64,000 nt of DNA from Fervidicoccaceae archaeon (GTDB taxonomy: Archaea; Thermoproteota; Thermoprotei_A; Sulfolobales; Fervidicoccaceae): contig JAVZVD010000003.1 of NCBI GenBank assembly GCA_038878695.1, positions 62,001 through 126,000 of the forward strand, given 5' to 3'. This document shows positions 1 through 9,098 of the stretch, one piece after another (within the stretch, counting starts at the first letter, position 1; each line of letters starts with the position of its first letter). The notes beneath the pieces are model-generated. The model saw nothing but the letters and a program-made list of their open reading frames with translations, was not told where the DNA came from and ran no database searches. Made by a program: the position numbers and the translations under genes.

Positions 1-2
1 TG

Positions 3-908
3 TCGGGTCGCAGGACCTGCGCAGGCTGCGGCCCCGCTCTGGGCTACAAGCTCGTGGCCAAGGCCGCCGGGCCCAAGACCATCCTGCTAGGACCGACGGG
101 CTGCATGTATGTCGCCAACGCTCACCAGTTCCTGACGTCGCCCTACGCGCTGCCCTGGTATCACGCGCAGCTGGGAGGAGGAGGCGCTGCCGGCCTGGGA
201 ACCGCGGCTGGGCTCAGAGCTCTGATGACCAAGGGCAAGAGGAAGAAGGAGGACATAAACGTAGTCGTGTACGGCGGAGACGGAGGCTTCGCCGACATCG
301 GGCTCGCCGGGCTCTCCGGCGCCCTGACCTATGATTACCCGAGGTTGCTGTTTGTGCTATACGACAACGAGGCCTACGCCAATACGGGAGTGCAAGCCAG
401 CAGCACGACGCCCTGGGGAGCCTATACGACGTTCACGCCCTGGGGCAAGATCAAGAGAATCGGTAACGACAGGCTGAAGAAGAACGTGGCCCTCATAGCA
501 GCGGCCCATCCGGGCATCAGATACGTCGCCACCGCCTGCGTCTCCTACCCGCTCGACCTGATGAACAAGGTCAGGAAGGCCCTGAACGCCGGAGGCCCGA
601 CGCTGATACACCTGCTGGTGCCCTGCCCGAAGGGCTGGTTCTTCGACGCGAAGGACACGGTGAAGGTCGGCAGGCTCGCTGTCGAGACGGGCATGTGGGC
701 TCTGTGGGAGTACGACCACGGCAAGTTCAGGCTGACCGTGAAGCCGGCCCAGAGGAAGCCGGTCAAAGAGTACATGAGGCTGCAGGGCAGATTCGCCAAC
801 CTGGCCGACGAGGACATAGAATACGTGCAGAAGCTCGTCGACCAGGAGTGGAAGTACTGGGAGGAAATGGACAAGCTGGGCAAGCTGATACTGCCCTGGG
901 CTAGGTGA
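3..908 (+). CDS. porB: 2-oxoacid (pyruvate):ferredoxin oxidoreductase, beta subunit, 5'-truncated by the window
   Basis: Oxidatively decarboxylates pyruvate or a related 2-oxoacid with CoA and passes the electrons to ferredoxin in the cytoplasm. The frame is already open at the first full codon, so the true start is outside the window. The visible N-terminus carries CAGCG, the CxxC of the family's 4Fe-4S site; further cysteines sit in PTGCMY and VPCPKG. The thiamine-diphosphate site is intact: GDGGFADIG followed about 30 residues later by DNEAYANTG. The size and motif order match crenarchaeal PorB. The gamma, delta and alpha subunits would be expected just upstream. Substrate choice (pyruvate or another 2-oxoacid) cannot be settled from the beta subunit alone. 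Confidence 0.93.
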   Translation, partial: SGRRTCAGCGPALGYKLVAKAAGPKTILLGPTGCMYVANAHQFLTSPYALPWYHAQLGGGGAAGLGTAAGLRALMTKGKRKKEDINVVVYGGDGGFADIGLAGLSGALTYDYPRLLFVLYDNEAYANTGVQASSTTPWGAYTTFTPWGKIKRIGNDRLKKNVALIAAAHPGIRYVATACVSYPLDLMNKVRKALNAGGPTLIHLLVPCPKGWFFDAKDTVKVGRLAVETGMWALWEYDHGKFRLTVKPAQRKPVKEYMRLQGRFANLADEDIEYVQKLVDQEWKYWEEMDKLGKLILPWAR

Positions 909-1003
909 AGCGAGCTCGGGCGGGTAAGACCGAAACGAACCCGGAATTTTTCCCTCTCCCCCCGCTTCTCCCCGCGGCGCGCTCCTCTTAACCCAACGAG
1001 GCA

Positions 1004-2047
1004 TTGATCCTCAGCCGGGGCAGATCTTTGACTAGTCTCCCCAGCCCCCCGCCAGATCTATCTAATAGGAGCATTGGGGAGGCCGTCTCCCTCTTCTTGG
1101 CCACCCTCGGAGCTCTAGGGCTGAGCGACAAGACGGTCAAGAGCTATAGAGCGGCGTTGCTCGACTTTGCTTCGCGCGTCGGTCCCGAGAAGAGGATAAG
1201 TGAAGTGAGCTACGAGGATGTCCTGAGCTGGATCAACTCGAGACTGAGGGCCGGCTCCGGGCGCGGGAGGAAAGTCGATAGTCGCGAGGAGAGGAGGAGG
1301 GCCCAGTCCACCTTACATTACTACTCGCTCTTCGTGAGGAGGTTCCTTGCGTGGTGCGGCAAGCCGCCCCACATGGTCCCCGTCGTGAAGAGGCCGCCGA
1401 GGGGGGCCATCGAGGCACTCGGCGAGCGCGAGATTCGAGCGCTCATCGCGTCGGCCCGAGACTTCACGGACATGCTCCTCGTGGCTCTGCTCTACGAGAC
1501 GGGGCTGAGGATCAGCGAGCTCTTGGCCCTGAGGGCGCGAGACGTGGACTTGGAGCGAGGAGAGGTCGAGGTGAGGCACGGCAAATACGGCAAGCCCAGG
1601 ACGGTGTTCGTGGGCCCCCTCTCTAGGTCTCTCCTGGAGGTCGCTCTGGCCGGCAGAGAGCCGGATGATAGAGTGATACCGCTCACTTACAACGCCGTCT
1701 ATAAGAGACTGAAGAGGCTCGCGTCGAGGGCAGGCCTCGACGGTCTGCCCGTCAGACCTCACGTCCTCAGGCACACGTTTGCTACCGAGGCGCTTAGGCG
1801 CGGCATGAGCCTGATCGCCCTCCAGAGGATCCTCGGCCACAGCGACGTCAAGACGACCCAAATCTACACGCACCTGATGAAGGAGGACGTAAAGCGCGAG
1901 TACGAGAGGGTCTTCGTCTCATCGCGGGTCGGCGCGCTCGGCGAGCCCGCGTGCGCGAGATGTGGCGCGAAGCTCGTGGAGGGCGCTAGATTCTGCCACG
2001 TGTGCGGGAGCCCCGCTCCTCTAGTTAGGGGGCTCGAGCGTCGTTGA
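1004..2047 (+). CDS. Xer-type tyrosine recombinase with C-terminal zinc ribbon
   Basis: Site-specific recombinase of the phage-integrase/XerA family, expected to resolve chromosome dimers at a dif site. An N-terminal SAM-like core-binding domain (about residues 24-120) precedes the catalytic domain. The catalytic set is complete: R169 in GLRIS, K194, H253 and R256 in HVLRH, H279 in GHSD, and Y288 in QIYTH. Residues 317-334 add CxxC...CxxC, a zinc-ribbon tail that ordinary XerA proteins of about 290 residues lack. The start used is TTG at 1004. There is no flanking att duplication or other integrase-associated cargo, so a housekeeping XerA is more likely than a mobile-element integrase. It converges on the aminopeptidase gene with a 3-base gap. 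Confidence 0.9.
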   Translation: MILSRGRSLTSLPSPPPDLSNRSIGEAVSLFLATLGALGLSDKTVKSYRAALLDFASRVGPEKRISEVSYEDVLSWINSRLRAGSGRGRKVDSREERRRAQSTLHYYSLFVRRFLAWCGKPPHMVPVVKRPPRGAIEALGEREIRALIASARDFTDMLLVALLYETGLRISELLALRARDVDLERGEVEVRHGKYGKPRTVFVGPLSRSLLEVALAGREPDDRVIPLTYNAVYKRLKRLASRAGLDGLPVRPHVLRHTFATEALRRGMSLIALQRILGHSDVKTTQIYTHLMKEDVKREYERVFVSSRVGALGEPACARCGAKLVEGARFCHVCGSPAPLVRGLERR

Positions 2048-2050
2048 CGC

Positions 2051-3172
2051 CTAGATCAGGTCCCAGAGGAATCTCCCGTTCTCGTAGATAACGTCGCCGT
2101 CGCCTAGCACTTTCCCTCTCCTCATGTCCTTGACCATGTCCCAGTGGATGGAGCTGGCGTTTCTGCCGCCCGTGGCCGGGTAGGCCGCTCCGAGAGCAAG
2201 ATGTATCGTCCCCCCTATCTTCTCATCGAATAGCACGTGCTTCGTGAATCTGTCGATATCGTAATTCAGGCCGAACGCGACCTCGCCCAGTCTGCTCGCT
2301 CCCTCGTCGGTACTCAGCATCTTCCGCAAGAACTCATCGCCGCGGAGGGCTCTTGCTTCGACTACGACCCCTCTCCTGAACACGAGCCTGACGCCTTCAA
2401 TCTCGGCGCCTCCCCATAGGGCCGGGTACGTGAATGACACGGCCCCCTCGGCCGTATCCTCGAGAGGAGCCGTGAAAACCTCGCCCCCGGGCATGTTGTT
2501 CTTGCCGTCGTCGCTGAGCCAGGTCCTGCCTCCCACCTTCAGCAGAAGATCCGAGTCCTCGCTGAGGATCCTGAGCTCGTCTATCTTGGAGAGAGCCCTC
2601 GCGATCCTCTCCTGCGCGGATGCCTGCTCGCGCCAGGCCGCCACGGGGTCGGGCTCGTGAAGCTTCATTGAGCGGAACACGAACTCCCGCCACTCGAGCG
2701 GCGCGAAGCCGGCCTCCTGAGCCGATGCCGGAGTTGGGAAGTGGGTCGTCACCCACCTGAGCTCTCGCCTCGCGTCTCTCTCCAGGAATATCTCTTTCAG
2801 CCTCCTCGTGGCGCGAGCTCTCGCGCTAATCCTCTCGGGGTCCACCGTTAGGAGCGGCTTGGTGTGGGATGGCGCTCCTATTTTGGCCAAGGCGCTCACT
2901 TTAGAGTATACGAACTCGTCTATGGGCGATAGAAACTCGAGGAGCTCGCGAGGAGCTCGCCTATAGAAGAACTCGAGGAGCTCGTCGTCGACGAGCTCGA
3001 TTCTCGGGTAGGCCCCCCTCACCACGGCTCGCATATAGAGGCTCTTGATTCCCTCGAGGCCTTGGAGCCCGCCAACGATTAGGAGCTCGTCGCGCGGCTT
3101 CAACTCCAGGCAGTAATCGGCCAACAGCTCCCCGAAGCTCTCCACGGGGTCACTCCTGCGCGGGGCACTCAC
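2051..3172 (-). CDS. Aminopeptidase T-like metallopeptidase, family M29
   Basis: Cytoplasmic exopeptidase that removes N-terminal residues from peptides using two metal ions. All expected M29 metal ligands are seen in order: E231 in PGGEVF, E297 in GEVAFG, H324 in IHLALG, and H343/D345 in SIHWD, with spacing like Thermus AmpT. The length of 373 residues is close to the usual 370-410, slightly short at the N-terminus. Transcription is away from hppA; the 162-base gap on that side must hold both promoters. Substrate range cannot be read from the sequence. Confidence 0.88.
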   Translation of the reverse strand: MSAPRRSDPVESFGELLADYCLELKPRDELLIVGGLQGLEGIKSLYMRAVVRGAYPRIELVDDELLEFFYRRAPRELLEFLSPIDEFVYSKVSALAKIGAPSHTKPLLTVDPERISARARATRRLKEIFLERDARRELRWVTTHFPTPASAQEAGFAPLEWREFVFRSMKLHEPDPVAAWREQASAQERIARALSKIDELRILSEDSDLLLKVGGRTWLSDDGKNNMPGGEVFTAPLEDTAEGAVSFTYPALWGGAEIEGVRLVFRRGVVVEARALRGDEFLRKMLSTDEGASRLGEVAFGLNYDIDRFTKHVLFDEKIGGTIHLALGAAYPATGGRNASSIHWDMVKDMRRGKVLGDGDVIYENGRFLWDLI

Positions 3173-3388
3173 AGGTCCTCGCCTCGTCCCTTTCGAGCGC
3201 GATCATCCCCGCGCGCCTCAGCTCGCAGAGAACAGCTCATCGTTCGCCTAGGTGTTGTCTCTTCACGGGCGCGCTAGCGCTCAGCAAACGCTCTAATTAA
3301 ATCTATTCGCCTCGGGACCGCGCAGCGTAGCGCGATGATAATTTTAAGCCGCGCGCTGCTCAAGTCGGGGAGGCTCAGGGGTGGGACG

Positions 3389-5683
3389 TTGAGCGCGTCG
3401 ACCTACGCCTTGATAGGTCTAGCGTTAGGGGCTCTCGGCTTAGGGCTGGCCTCTCTCAGCTTCTGGTATATCGAGAGACTGCCAAAGGGCACGGAGAGAA
3501 TGGTCGAGGTCTGGAGAGCGATACGCGAGGGCAGCTCGGCGTACATGAGGAGGCAACTGAAGACGATCATGAGCTTCTCGGCGATCATGGCCGCCGTGGC
3601 GGCTTTCTCCGTCTACGTTGGCTATAGGATCCGAGTTCTCCCAACGAGGCCCGAGCTCTCCGATGAGGTGATATTGGAGTCCGCGTTGATAGGAGCCTCG
3701 GTGATCCTGGGCTCTCTAGCTTCGCTCTTCGCGGCGTTCCTGAGCATGGACGCCTCGACGAGAGCCAACGTGAGGATGGCGGAGGGAGCTAGAGTCGGCA
3801 CGTGGAACGCGCTACGCATAGCCGTTCTAGGAGGCTCGGTGCTGGGCTTCTCCGTTCCATCGATGAGCCTCTTCGGGATATCCGCCCTCTACTTGCTCTA
3901 CTCCTCGCTCGTGGGCGGCGGAGGGCCCCTAGAGCTTAGGCTGGCGCTCGACGCGGTGGCCGGATTTGCCTTCGGAGCCAGTCTCTCAGCTCTCTTCGCG
4001 CAACTCGGCGGGGGCATCTATACTAAGGCGGCGGACATAGGAGCCGACCTCGTGGGCAAGGTCGAGGCGGGCATACCCGAGGACGATCCGAGGAATCCCG
4101 CCGTGATAGCCGACCAGGTCGGAGATAACGTGGGCGACTGCGCGGGGAGAGGAGCTGACGTCTTCGAGTCGGTCACGGCCGAGACCCTGGGCGCGATGCT
4201 CATAGGATGGGCAGTCTACCTATTGCTCGCGCAGTCGGGCGTAGACCACGTCGAGGCGTCGAAGTACATTTTCTTGCCGCTCTTGATGGCTGGCGTGGGC
4301 GTGCTCTCGACTATTCCTGGCGTCTTCTTGGCGTCCCATCAAAAGAGATTCAAAGAGCCCGTGGAGCCCATGAGGAACGCCGTGATGCTGTCGGGCCTAG
4401 CAGCGGTCGCGGGCATCGCGGCGACGCTGAGAGTCGTGGTCCCCGAGTCGTGGGCCCACATGTTAGCCGCTACGCTCTGCGGAGTCGCCGCGTCGGTGTT
4501 GATAGTGTTGCTCACGAATCTCTACACCGCCAGCAGGGCTAGAGCCGTGGTGGAGATCGCCGAGGCCTCGATAAGCGGCCCCGCGATAACGATTCTCCAA
4601 GGCCTCGGAGTAGGCATGAGAGCCACGGCGCTCCCAATAATCGTTATATCGATAGCGCTGGCTACTTCCTTCGTGATAGGGGTCGATGCCGCGCCTTCGC
4701 TGGGCTTAGCCCACTCTGGCGTCGACTCGCGGCTCGCCGAGTTCATAGCGGGAGTCTACGGAACGGCGCTGGCCACCATGGGGATGCTCGCTCTCTCGGG
4801 AATCATCATGACGCTCGACGGGGCTGGCCCCATCTCGGATAACGCCGGGGGGATAGCCGAGATGAGCGGTCTCGAGAGCGATGTAAGAGAGAGGCTGGAG
4901 CCCCTCGATGCCCTCGGTAACGTCACCAAGGCCTTAACGAAGGGCTACGCCATGGGGTCGGCCGCTCTCGCCTCTCTTCTGCTCTTCCAAGCCTTCGTGC
5001 AGGACTACGTGGCTAGAGACCCATCCGTCCTCACGGCGATCAACGGTGGAGTGACCATAGACGCCGAGGGCTTCCTCTCGGCTCTCAGCGGGTTCCTAGA
5101 CAAGCTCCTCTTGGTTAGGCCCGAGATCGTCATCAGCGTCATCATTGGAGCCATGCTGCCCTTCCTCTTCTCGGCTCTGGCCCTCAGGGCTGTCGCCAGA
5201 GCCGCCTTTCATATGGTCGAGGAGGTTAGGAGGCAGTTTAGAGAGAGGCCGGGGATCCTCGAGGGTAAGGAGAAGCCCGACTATTATCGAGCCGTCGACG
5301 TGAGCACGAGCTTCGCTCTGAGGAATATGACTGCTCCGGCCCTCGTCGTCATAGCGACCCCCCTCATCGTGGGCGCCCTCTTCGGCGGACCGGCGGTGGG
5401 GGCCCTAGTGATAGGAGCTACGGCGAGCGCCATATCTCTCGCGATAACAATGATGTGGGGCGGAGCGGCCTGGGATAACGCCAAGAAGTACATAGAGTCG
5501 GGCCACTTCGGCGGCAAAAGATCACCGGCTCACGCGGCGGCAGTAGTTGGCGACACCGTGGGGGACCCGCTGAAGGATACCGCCGGCCCCTCGCTCCACA
5601 TAGTAATCAAGCTGCTCAACACGATATCGCTCGTCTTCATACCGCTGTACATGCTGTGGCTATTGCAGGGAGTCTTCCCATGA
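3389..5683 (+). CDS. hppA: Membrane-bound proton-pumping pyrophosphatase, K+-independent type
   Basis: Integral membrane enzyme that hydrolyses pyrophosphate and pumps H+ out of the cell. Many hydrophobic segments surround the cytoplasmic active site: GADLVGKVE, then DDPRNPAVIADQVGDNVGDC, and the C-terminal motif DTVGDPLKDTAGPS. At 4928-4930 the motif GNVTKALTKG carries Lys where K+-dependent enzymes have Ala, which predicts the K+-independent class. The start is chosen as TTG 3389: a TATA-like ataattttaa at 3338-3347 overlaps the alternative ATG at 3335 and would start transcripts near 3370, and ggtgg lies just upstream of 3389. With the longer start the protein has 782 residues, with the shorter 764. 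Confidence 0.93.
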   Translation: MSASTYALIGLALGALGLGLASLSFWYIERLPKGTERMVEVWRAIREGSSAYMRRQLKTIMSFSAIMAAVAAFSVYVGYRIRVLPTRPELSDEVILESALIGASVILGSLASLFAAFLSMDASTRANVRMAEGARVGTWNALRIAVLGGSVLGFSVPSMSLFGISALYLLYSSLVGGGGPLELRLALDAVAGFAFGASLSALFAQLGGGIYTKAADIGADLVGKVEAGIPEDDPRNPAVIADQVGDNVGDCAGRGADVFESVTAETLGAMLIGWAVYLLLAQSGVDHVEASKYIFLPLLMAGVGVLSTIPGVFLASHQKRFKEPVEPMRNAVMLSGLAAVAGIAATLRVVVPESWAHMLAATLCGVAASVLIVLLTNLYTASRARAVVEIAEASISGPAITILQGLGVGMRATALPIIVISIALATSFVIGVDAAPSLGLAHSGVDSRLAEFIAGVYGTALATMGMLALSGIIMTLDGAGPISDNAGGIAEMSGLESDVRERLEPLDALGNVTKALTKGYAMGSAALASLLLFQAFVQDYVARDPSVLTAINGGVTIDAEGFLSALSGFLDKLLLVRPEIVISVIIGAMLPFLFSALALRAVARAAFHMVEEVRRQFRERPGILEGKEKPDYYRAVDVSTSFALRNMTAPALVVIATPLIVGALFGGPAVGALVIGATASAISLAITMMWGGAAWDNAKKYIESGHFGGKRSPAHAAAVVGDTVGDPLKDTAGPSLHIVIKLLNTISLVFIPLYMLWLLQGVFP

Positions 5684-5719
5684 AGGCTCTTTCGCTGTGA
5701 TGCGCCTCTTAGAGAAATC

Positions 5720-5727
5720 TTTTTAAA
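5720..5727 (+). promoter_or_regulatory. TATA box for the metal-chelate ABC importer operon
   Basis: The box tttttaaa is centred about 27 bases before the GTG at 5751. An archaeal transcript would therefore begin at or next to the start codon, giving a leaderless mRNA for the binding-protein gene and the two genes behind it. Confidence 0.6.
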
Positions 5728-5750
5728 TAAAACCTGGATTCCTTAGCCAG

Positions 5751-6869
5751 GTGGCTCTCGTGAGCTCTCGCCTTCACGCCTTAGCTCTCGCTCTCTCGTT
5801 GATCGCGATAGCATCCGTCGTGGCCTCCTACGAGGTAGCGGAGCGGCGCCTCGATCTAATTCAAACTAGACTGGAGGCCGTCGAGGCTAAGCTGGAGAAG
5901 CCGAGCGCGTTCCCCGTTCAGCTCGTAGATTCGCTGGGACGCTCGGTGGTGATAGTCAACGAGCCTAAGCGCATAGTCAGCATAGCTCCCTCGACCACCG
6001 AGATCCTCTTCGCGATCGGAGCCGGGGAGAAGGTCGTCGGAGTCGATAGATTTTCTAATTATCCGCCCGATGTGGTGGAGCTCGCGCGAGCTGGCAAAAT
6101 ACAATACGTGGGAGACTTCATCAATCCCAGTATCGAGACAATACTTAAGTTGAGGCCGGATCTCGTAGTCGGAACTGGAGGAGTGCAGGCTAGACACATC
6201 GAGGCCCTCGCCTCTCGGGGCCTCACGGTTCTAGCCCTCGATGCCGAGAACCTGGAGGAGCTGTACAGGTGCATCCTCCTCTTAGGAGTCGCGACCGGCG
6301 AGAGCGAGAGAGCGAGAGCACTGGTCGAGGAGTTGAAAGCCAACTTATCGCTCATCGAGAGCCTGTCGAGCGGAGCGCCGAGCAGGCCGACGGCGCTTTT
6401 AATCGTGTGGGTTGAGCCCATATACGCGGCCGGAGGAGCGAGTTGGATCAACGATTTGATCGAGATCGCCGGGGGCATCAACGTCCTAGCAAATGTTTCG
6501 ACCGCTTGGCCGCAGCTCTCGGTGGAGACGCTCCTAAGACTCGACCCCGACGTCGTGATTCTCACGGAGCACGCGGGCGGTCTCGCGAACTCTGAGCAAG
6601 CTCTAAGCTGGCTGAGGAGTCTCCCCGGCGGGGGAGAGCTCAAGGCCGTAAAGAGCGGCAGAGTCTACATGGTCCATGGCGACCTCAACGACGCTTTCTC
6701 GAGACCTTCGCCCAGAGTGCCCGTCGTGGCGGCCTCTCTCCTCGCGGTGTTGCACCCGGAGCTTCTAGGCGTTGGCGAGCTGCCCAAGGATCTCAGCTTA
6801 AGCGACGTGGTGCCACTCCTCTGGCGCGTGGTCAACGCCACGACGACGAGCGTGGCCGTAGCTCGATGA
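5751..6869 (+). CDS. ABC transporter substrate-binding protein, Fe-siderophore/cobalamin (BtuF-like) family
   Basis: Extracytoplasmic receptor of an iron-chelate or vitamin B12 importer. Residues 7-27 form one hydrophobic segment that can serve as signal peptide or membrane anchor, followed by a short charged coiled linker (about 28-52). The class III binding-protein fold begins at VDSLGR...VVIVNEPKRIVSIAPSTTEILFAIGAG, typical of BtuF/FecB, with a second lobe from about residue 215. GTG 5751 is used because the TATA box places the transcript start there. It is the first gene of an operon with the permease (4 bases downstream) and ATPase. Whether the ligand is a corrinoid or an iron chelate is not visible; neither biosynthetic pathway is next to it. 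Confidence 0.88.
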   Translation: MALVSSRLHALALALSLIAIASVVASYEVAERRLDLIQTRLEAVEAKLEKPSAFPVQLVDSLGRSVVIVNEPKRIVSIAPSTTEILFAIGAGEKVVGVDRFSNYPPDVVELARAGKIQYVGDFINPSIETILKLRPDLVVGTGGVQARHIEALASRGLTVLALDAENLEELYRCILLLGVATGESERARALVEELKANLSLIESLSSGAPSRPTALLIVWVEPIYAAGGASWINDLIEIAGGINVLANVSTAWPQLSVETLLRLDPDVVILTEHAGGLANSEQALSWLRSLPGGGELKAVKSGRVYMVHGDLNDAFSRPSPRVPVVAASLLAVLHPELLGVGELPKDLSLSDVVPLLWRVVNATTTSVAVAR

Positions 6870-6873
6870 TAAA

Positions 6874-7905
6874 TTGGCGAGAGGCAGCAGCTCTTTGAGG
6901 CGCGACGAGAGGCTCTACATAATTTTTCTCCAACGCAGGGTGCGGTTCTCTCTACTACTATCGCTTTCGGCTCTACTCTCAGTAACGCTCTTTAGCCTAC
7001 TCGTCGGCCCGACGGGCATCCTGAGCCTCGAGGACCTACTACGCGGAGAGCCTGTGGCTGCGCTCAGGCTTTCGAGGACTCTAGGCGGACTCTCGGCCGG
7101 CGTGGCTCTCGGCCTCGGGGGCTTCGCTCTCCAGAGCGTTCTCAGGAACCCGTTGGTGGACCCCTACGTGGTTGGGACGTCCTCGGGAGCTCTTCTGGGC
7201 AGCTTCGTCGCCGCGCTCGCCGGGGCGCCCCTCGGTCCTCTGGGCAACTTCATTGGGGGGCTGCTGGGGGCTCTGGCTGCTCTCGCCGCTACTTACGCGG
7301 CCGGGAGAATATCGGGCTTCACCACAACGGGGCTTGTTCTCTCGGGCGTCGTGGTCACGATTTTGTGCTCCAGCCTCTCCGCGATGCTCCTTCTGCTTCA
7401 CGCCGACAAGCTCCGCTGGGGCGTCGCGTGGTACTTCGGCTCGCTCTCGCTCGTGGCGAGAGCGCATCAACTCTTTATTCTCGCGAGCGGGGCCGCCCCA
7501 CTCATCGCGCTCCTCGCGGCTAGGCTCAGGTGGCTCAAGCTCTACGCGCTGGGGGAGGAGCACGCGCGCGTCGCGGGGGTCGAGCCGGAGAAGCTCAGGC
7601 GCGAGGTCCTCCTCGCGGTGGCTTGGGGGGCGGCGGCCGTCTCCTCGACCGCGGGACCCATAGGTTTCGTGGGTCTCATGGTGCCCCACATCGCGAGACT
7701 CGTCTCGGGGGGAGAGGTGGGCGCCACCTTCTTGCTCACGGCGGCGCTGTCGCCTACTCTCTTGCTTTTAGGCGACATCGCGGCTAGGATTGTAGCGAGT
7801 CCAGCCGAGCTGCCCGTGGGAGTCGTCACCAGCGTGCTGGGCTCTCTCTTCTTCCTCTACATCTTCCTGAGCTCGATCAAGAGAATCGGGGTCAGAGCGC
7901 GATGA
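6874..7905 (+). CDS. FecCD-family ABC transporter permease
   Basis: Membrane subunit of the importer; it probably forms a homodimer with eight to ten transmembrane helices per chain. Diagnostic FecCD/BtuC motifs are present: LSRTLGGLSAGVALGLGG near residue 65, LQSVLRNPLVDPYVVGTSSGA near 85-105, and GPIGFVGLMVPHIAR near 255, the last being the cytoplasmic coupling region. The TTG start at 6874 lies 4 bases after the receptor gene and the end overlaps the ATPase start by 4 bases (ATGA), which points to translational coupling. Length is normal for the family. Confidence 0.92.
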   Translation: MARGSSSLRRDERLYIIFLQRRVRFSLLLSLSALLSVTLFSLLVGPTGILSLEDLLRGEPVAALRLSRTLGGLSAGVALGLGGFALQSVLRNPLVDPYVVGTSSGALLGSFVAALAGAPLGPLGNFIGGLLGALAALAATYAAGRISGFTTTGLVLSGVVVTILCSSLSAMLLLLHADKLRWGVAWYFGSLSLVARAHQLFILASGAAPLIALLAARLRWLKLYALGEEHARVAGVEPEKLRREVLLAVAWGAAAVSSTAGPIGFVGLMVPHIARLVSGGEVGATFLLTAALSPTLLLLGDIAARIVASPAELPVGVVTSVLGSLFFLYIFLSSIKRIGVRAR

Positions 7906-8657
7906 TCCGGCTAAGGATCGAAGGCGACATAGGCTGGAGCCGCTCCAGGCCCGTGCTGGAGCGCGTCAAGCTCGCATTCTCGTCGGGAGAGCTCAATTGC
8001 GTTCTGGGGCCCAACGGGAGCGGCAAGACCACGCTACTGCTGACGCTCGGCGGAGCTCTTAAACCTCTGAGCGGCCGCGTCGAGCTGAGCCCTCCTCGAG
8101 CCGAGGCGGTGTATGTCCCAGCTTATCCCCCAGACTTCAGCGGACTATCGGTCGGCGTGGTCTTGTCCTATTACGTCTCGGGATGCAGAGGGATCCTGCC
8201 TGGTCGCGAGCGCGAGGAGTTCGAGAGAGCCCTCGAGCTCCTCGAGCGACTCGGAGGAGAAATAGAGCCGGAGCGCGGAGCTGATGAGCTGAGCACCGGG
8301 GAGAGGACGAAGCTTATGCTGGCGGGAGCCCTGGCATCGAGAGCTCGGATCCTGCTCCTCGACGAGCCGACCAGCCACCTGGACGTGAGAGCTAGGCTCG
8401 AGCTATTCTCGCTGCTCCGCGAGGCGCGCCGCGAGAAACTGGTCATTGCTAGCATGCACGAGGTGAACGAGGCTTCGCTGTACTGCGATTCGGCGACTCT
8501 CCTAAGCGGGGGCGAGGCCCTTCAGGGCCCCGTCAGAGAGATCTTGAGGACCGAGAACTTGACGAGAGCATATCGCGTGGAGTTCGAGGAGATACTTTCT
8601 GGGAGATTCAGGTTCTTCGTCCCTCTCCGGCCTCTAGGGGTCGGACGATCAGCCTAA
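7902..8657 (+). CDS. ABC transporter ATP-binding protein (FecE/BtuD-like)
   Basis: Cytoplasmic ATPase that powers the importer encoded upstream. Visible motifs are Walker A GPNGSGKTT (about residues 37-45), signature LSTGERTKL, Walker B RILLLDEPTSHLD and an H-loop histidine in SMHEVNEA. It overlaps the permease gene by ATGA. Its last 50 bases are antisense to the end of the convergent NfeD-like gene. The C-terminal 30 residues after the H-loop region are short and variable, as in FecE/BtuD-type subunits. Confidence 0.92.
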   Translation: MIRLRIEGDIGWSRSRPVLERVKLAFSSGELNCVLGPNGSGKTTLLLTLGGALKPLSGRVELSPPRAEAVYVPAYPPDFSGLSVGVVLSYYVSGCRGILPGREREEFERALELLERLGGEIEPERGADELSTGERTKLMLAGALASRARILLLDEPTSHLDVRARLELFSLLREARREKLVIASMHEVNEASLYCDSATLLSGGEALQGPVREILRTENLTRAYRVEFEEILSGRFRFFVPLRPLGVGRSA

Positions 8658-9015
8658 GCCCCCGAACCGATATCACCGCGACCTTGCTGCCTCGGGGCAC
8701 GAATCTCCCATCGATCGAGCTCGCGGTCCAGTACTCTCCGTTCAGCAGCACTATGCCGCTTGGGTTCAAGTCCTCAACGGCCACTCCTACGTTGCCTATC
8801 AAGGCCTCGGCACCCACTCTAGGGCTCTTGAGCTGCTCCTTAGCTGCTAGATAGCCGGTGAAGGTCAGAGCGGCCGTTGCGGCGATCGATATGATCAGGC
8901 CGGCCGAGAGCGACAGAACGTGAGCACGATATAACACGAAGACCGCCACGATCACTATGACTACGGCTACCGCGAATTCGTCTATGAGAGCGATCAGAGC
9001 CTCGCGGCGCCCCAA
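8608..9015 (-). CDS. NfeD-like small membrane protein with OB-fold tail
   Basis: Small membrane protein of the short NfeD type, thought to act with stomatins or membrane proteases; its exact role in archaea is unknown. Two hydrophobic helices near the N-terminus (FAVAVVIVIVAVFVLY and GLIISIAATAALTFTGYL) are followed by a beta-rich domain of about 65 residues typical of the NfeD C-terminal OB fold (IGNVGVAVEDLNPSGIVLLNGEYW). TTG 9015 is preferred because the shared palindromic box at 9053-9062 would put the minus-strand transcript start near 9030; a frame extension to TTG 9048 is possible. The 3' end overlaps the convergent ABC ATPase gene by 50 bases. Confidence 0.7.
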   Translation of the reverse strand: MGRREALIALIDEFAVAVVIVIVAVFVLYRAHVLSLSAGLIISIAATAALTFTGYLAAKEQLKSPRVGAEALIGNVGVAVEDLNPSGIVLLNGEYWTASSIDGRFVPRGSKVAVISVRGLRLIVRPLEAGEGRRT

Positions 9016-9052
9016 TCGGAGCCTCTCCGAGTCTTTCGCCGCCAGCAATGGT

Positions 9053-9062
9053 TTTAACGTTA
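9053..9062. promoter_or_regulatory. Palindromic TATA-like box between divergent genes
   Basis: ttaacgttaa is a perfect 10-base palindrome, preceded by tt, in the tight gap between the NfeD-like and MBL-nuclease genes. A box here can serve both directions, with transcript starts near 9030 (minus) and 9083 (plus). This is why shorter starts were preferred for both neighbours. Confidence 0.4.
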
Positions 9063-9098
9063 ATCCGACGAAGCGACATCTGCCGAGCTGATGCGCGC

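Noticed and set aside
1004-2047. Xer gene as the integrase of a mobile element next to tRNA-Trp or the tRNA-Gln fragment
   Set aside because: It is 9 kb away with housekeeping genes between, and no att repeat or element genes were seen.
5684-5750. Cobalamin riboswitch before the ABC importer
   Set aside because: The gap is short and the TATA box predicts a leaderless transcript.
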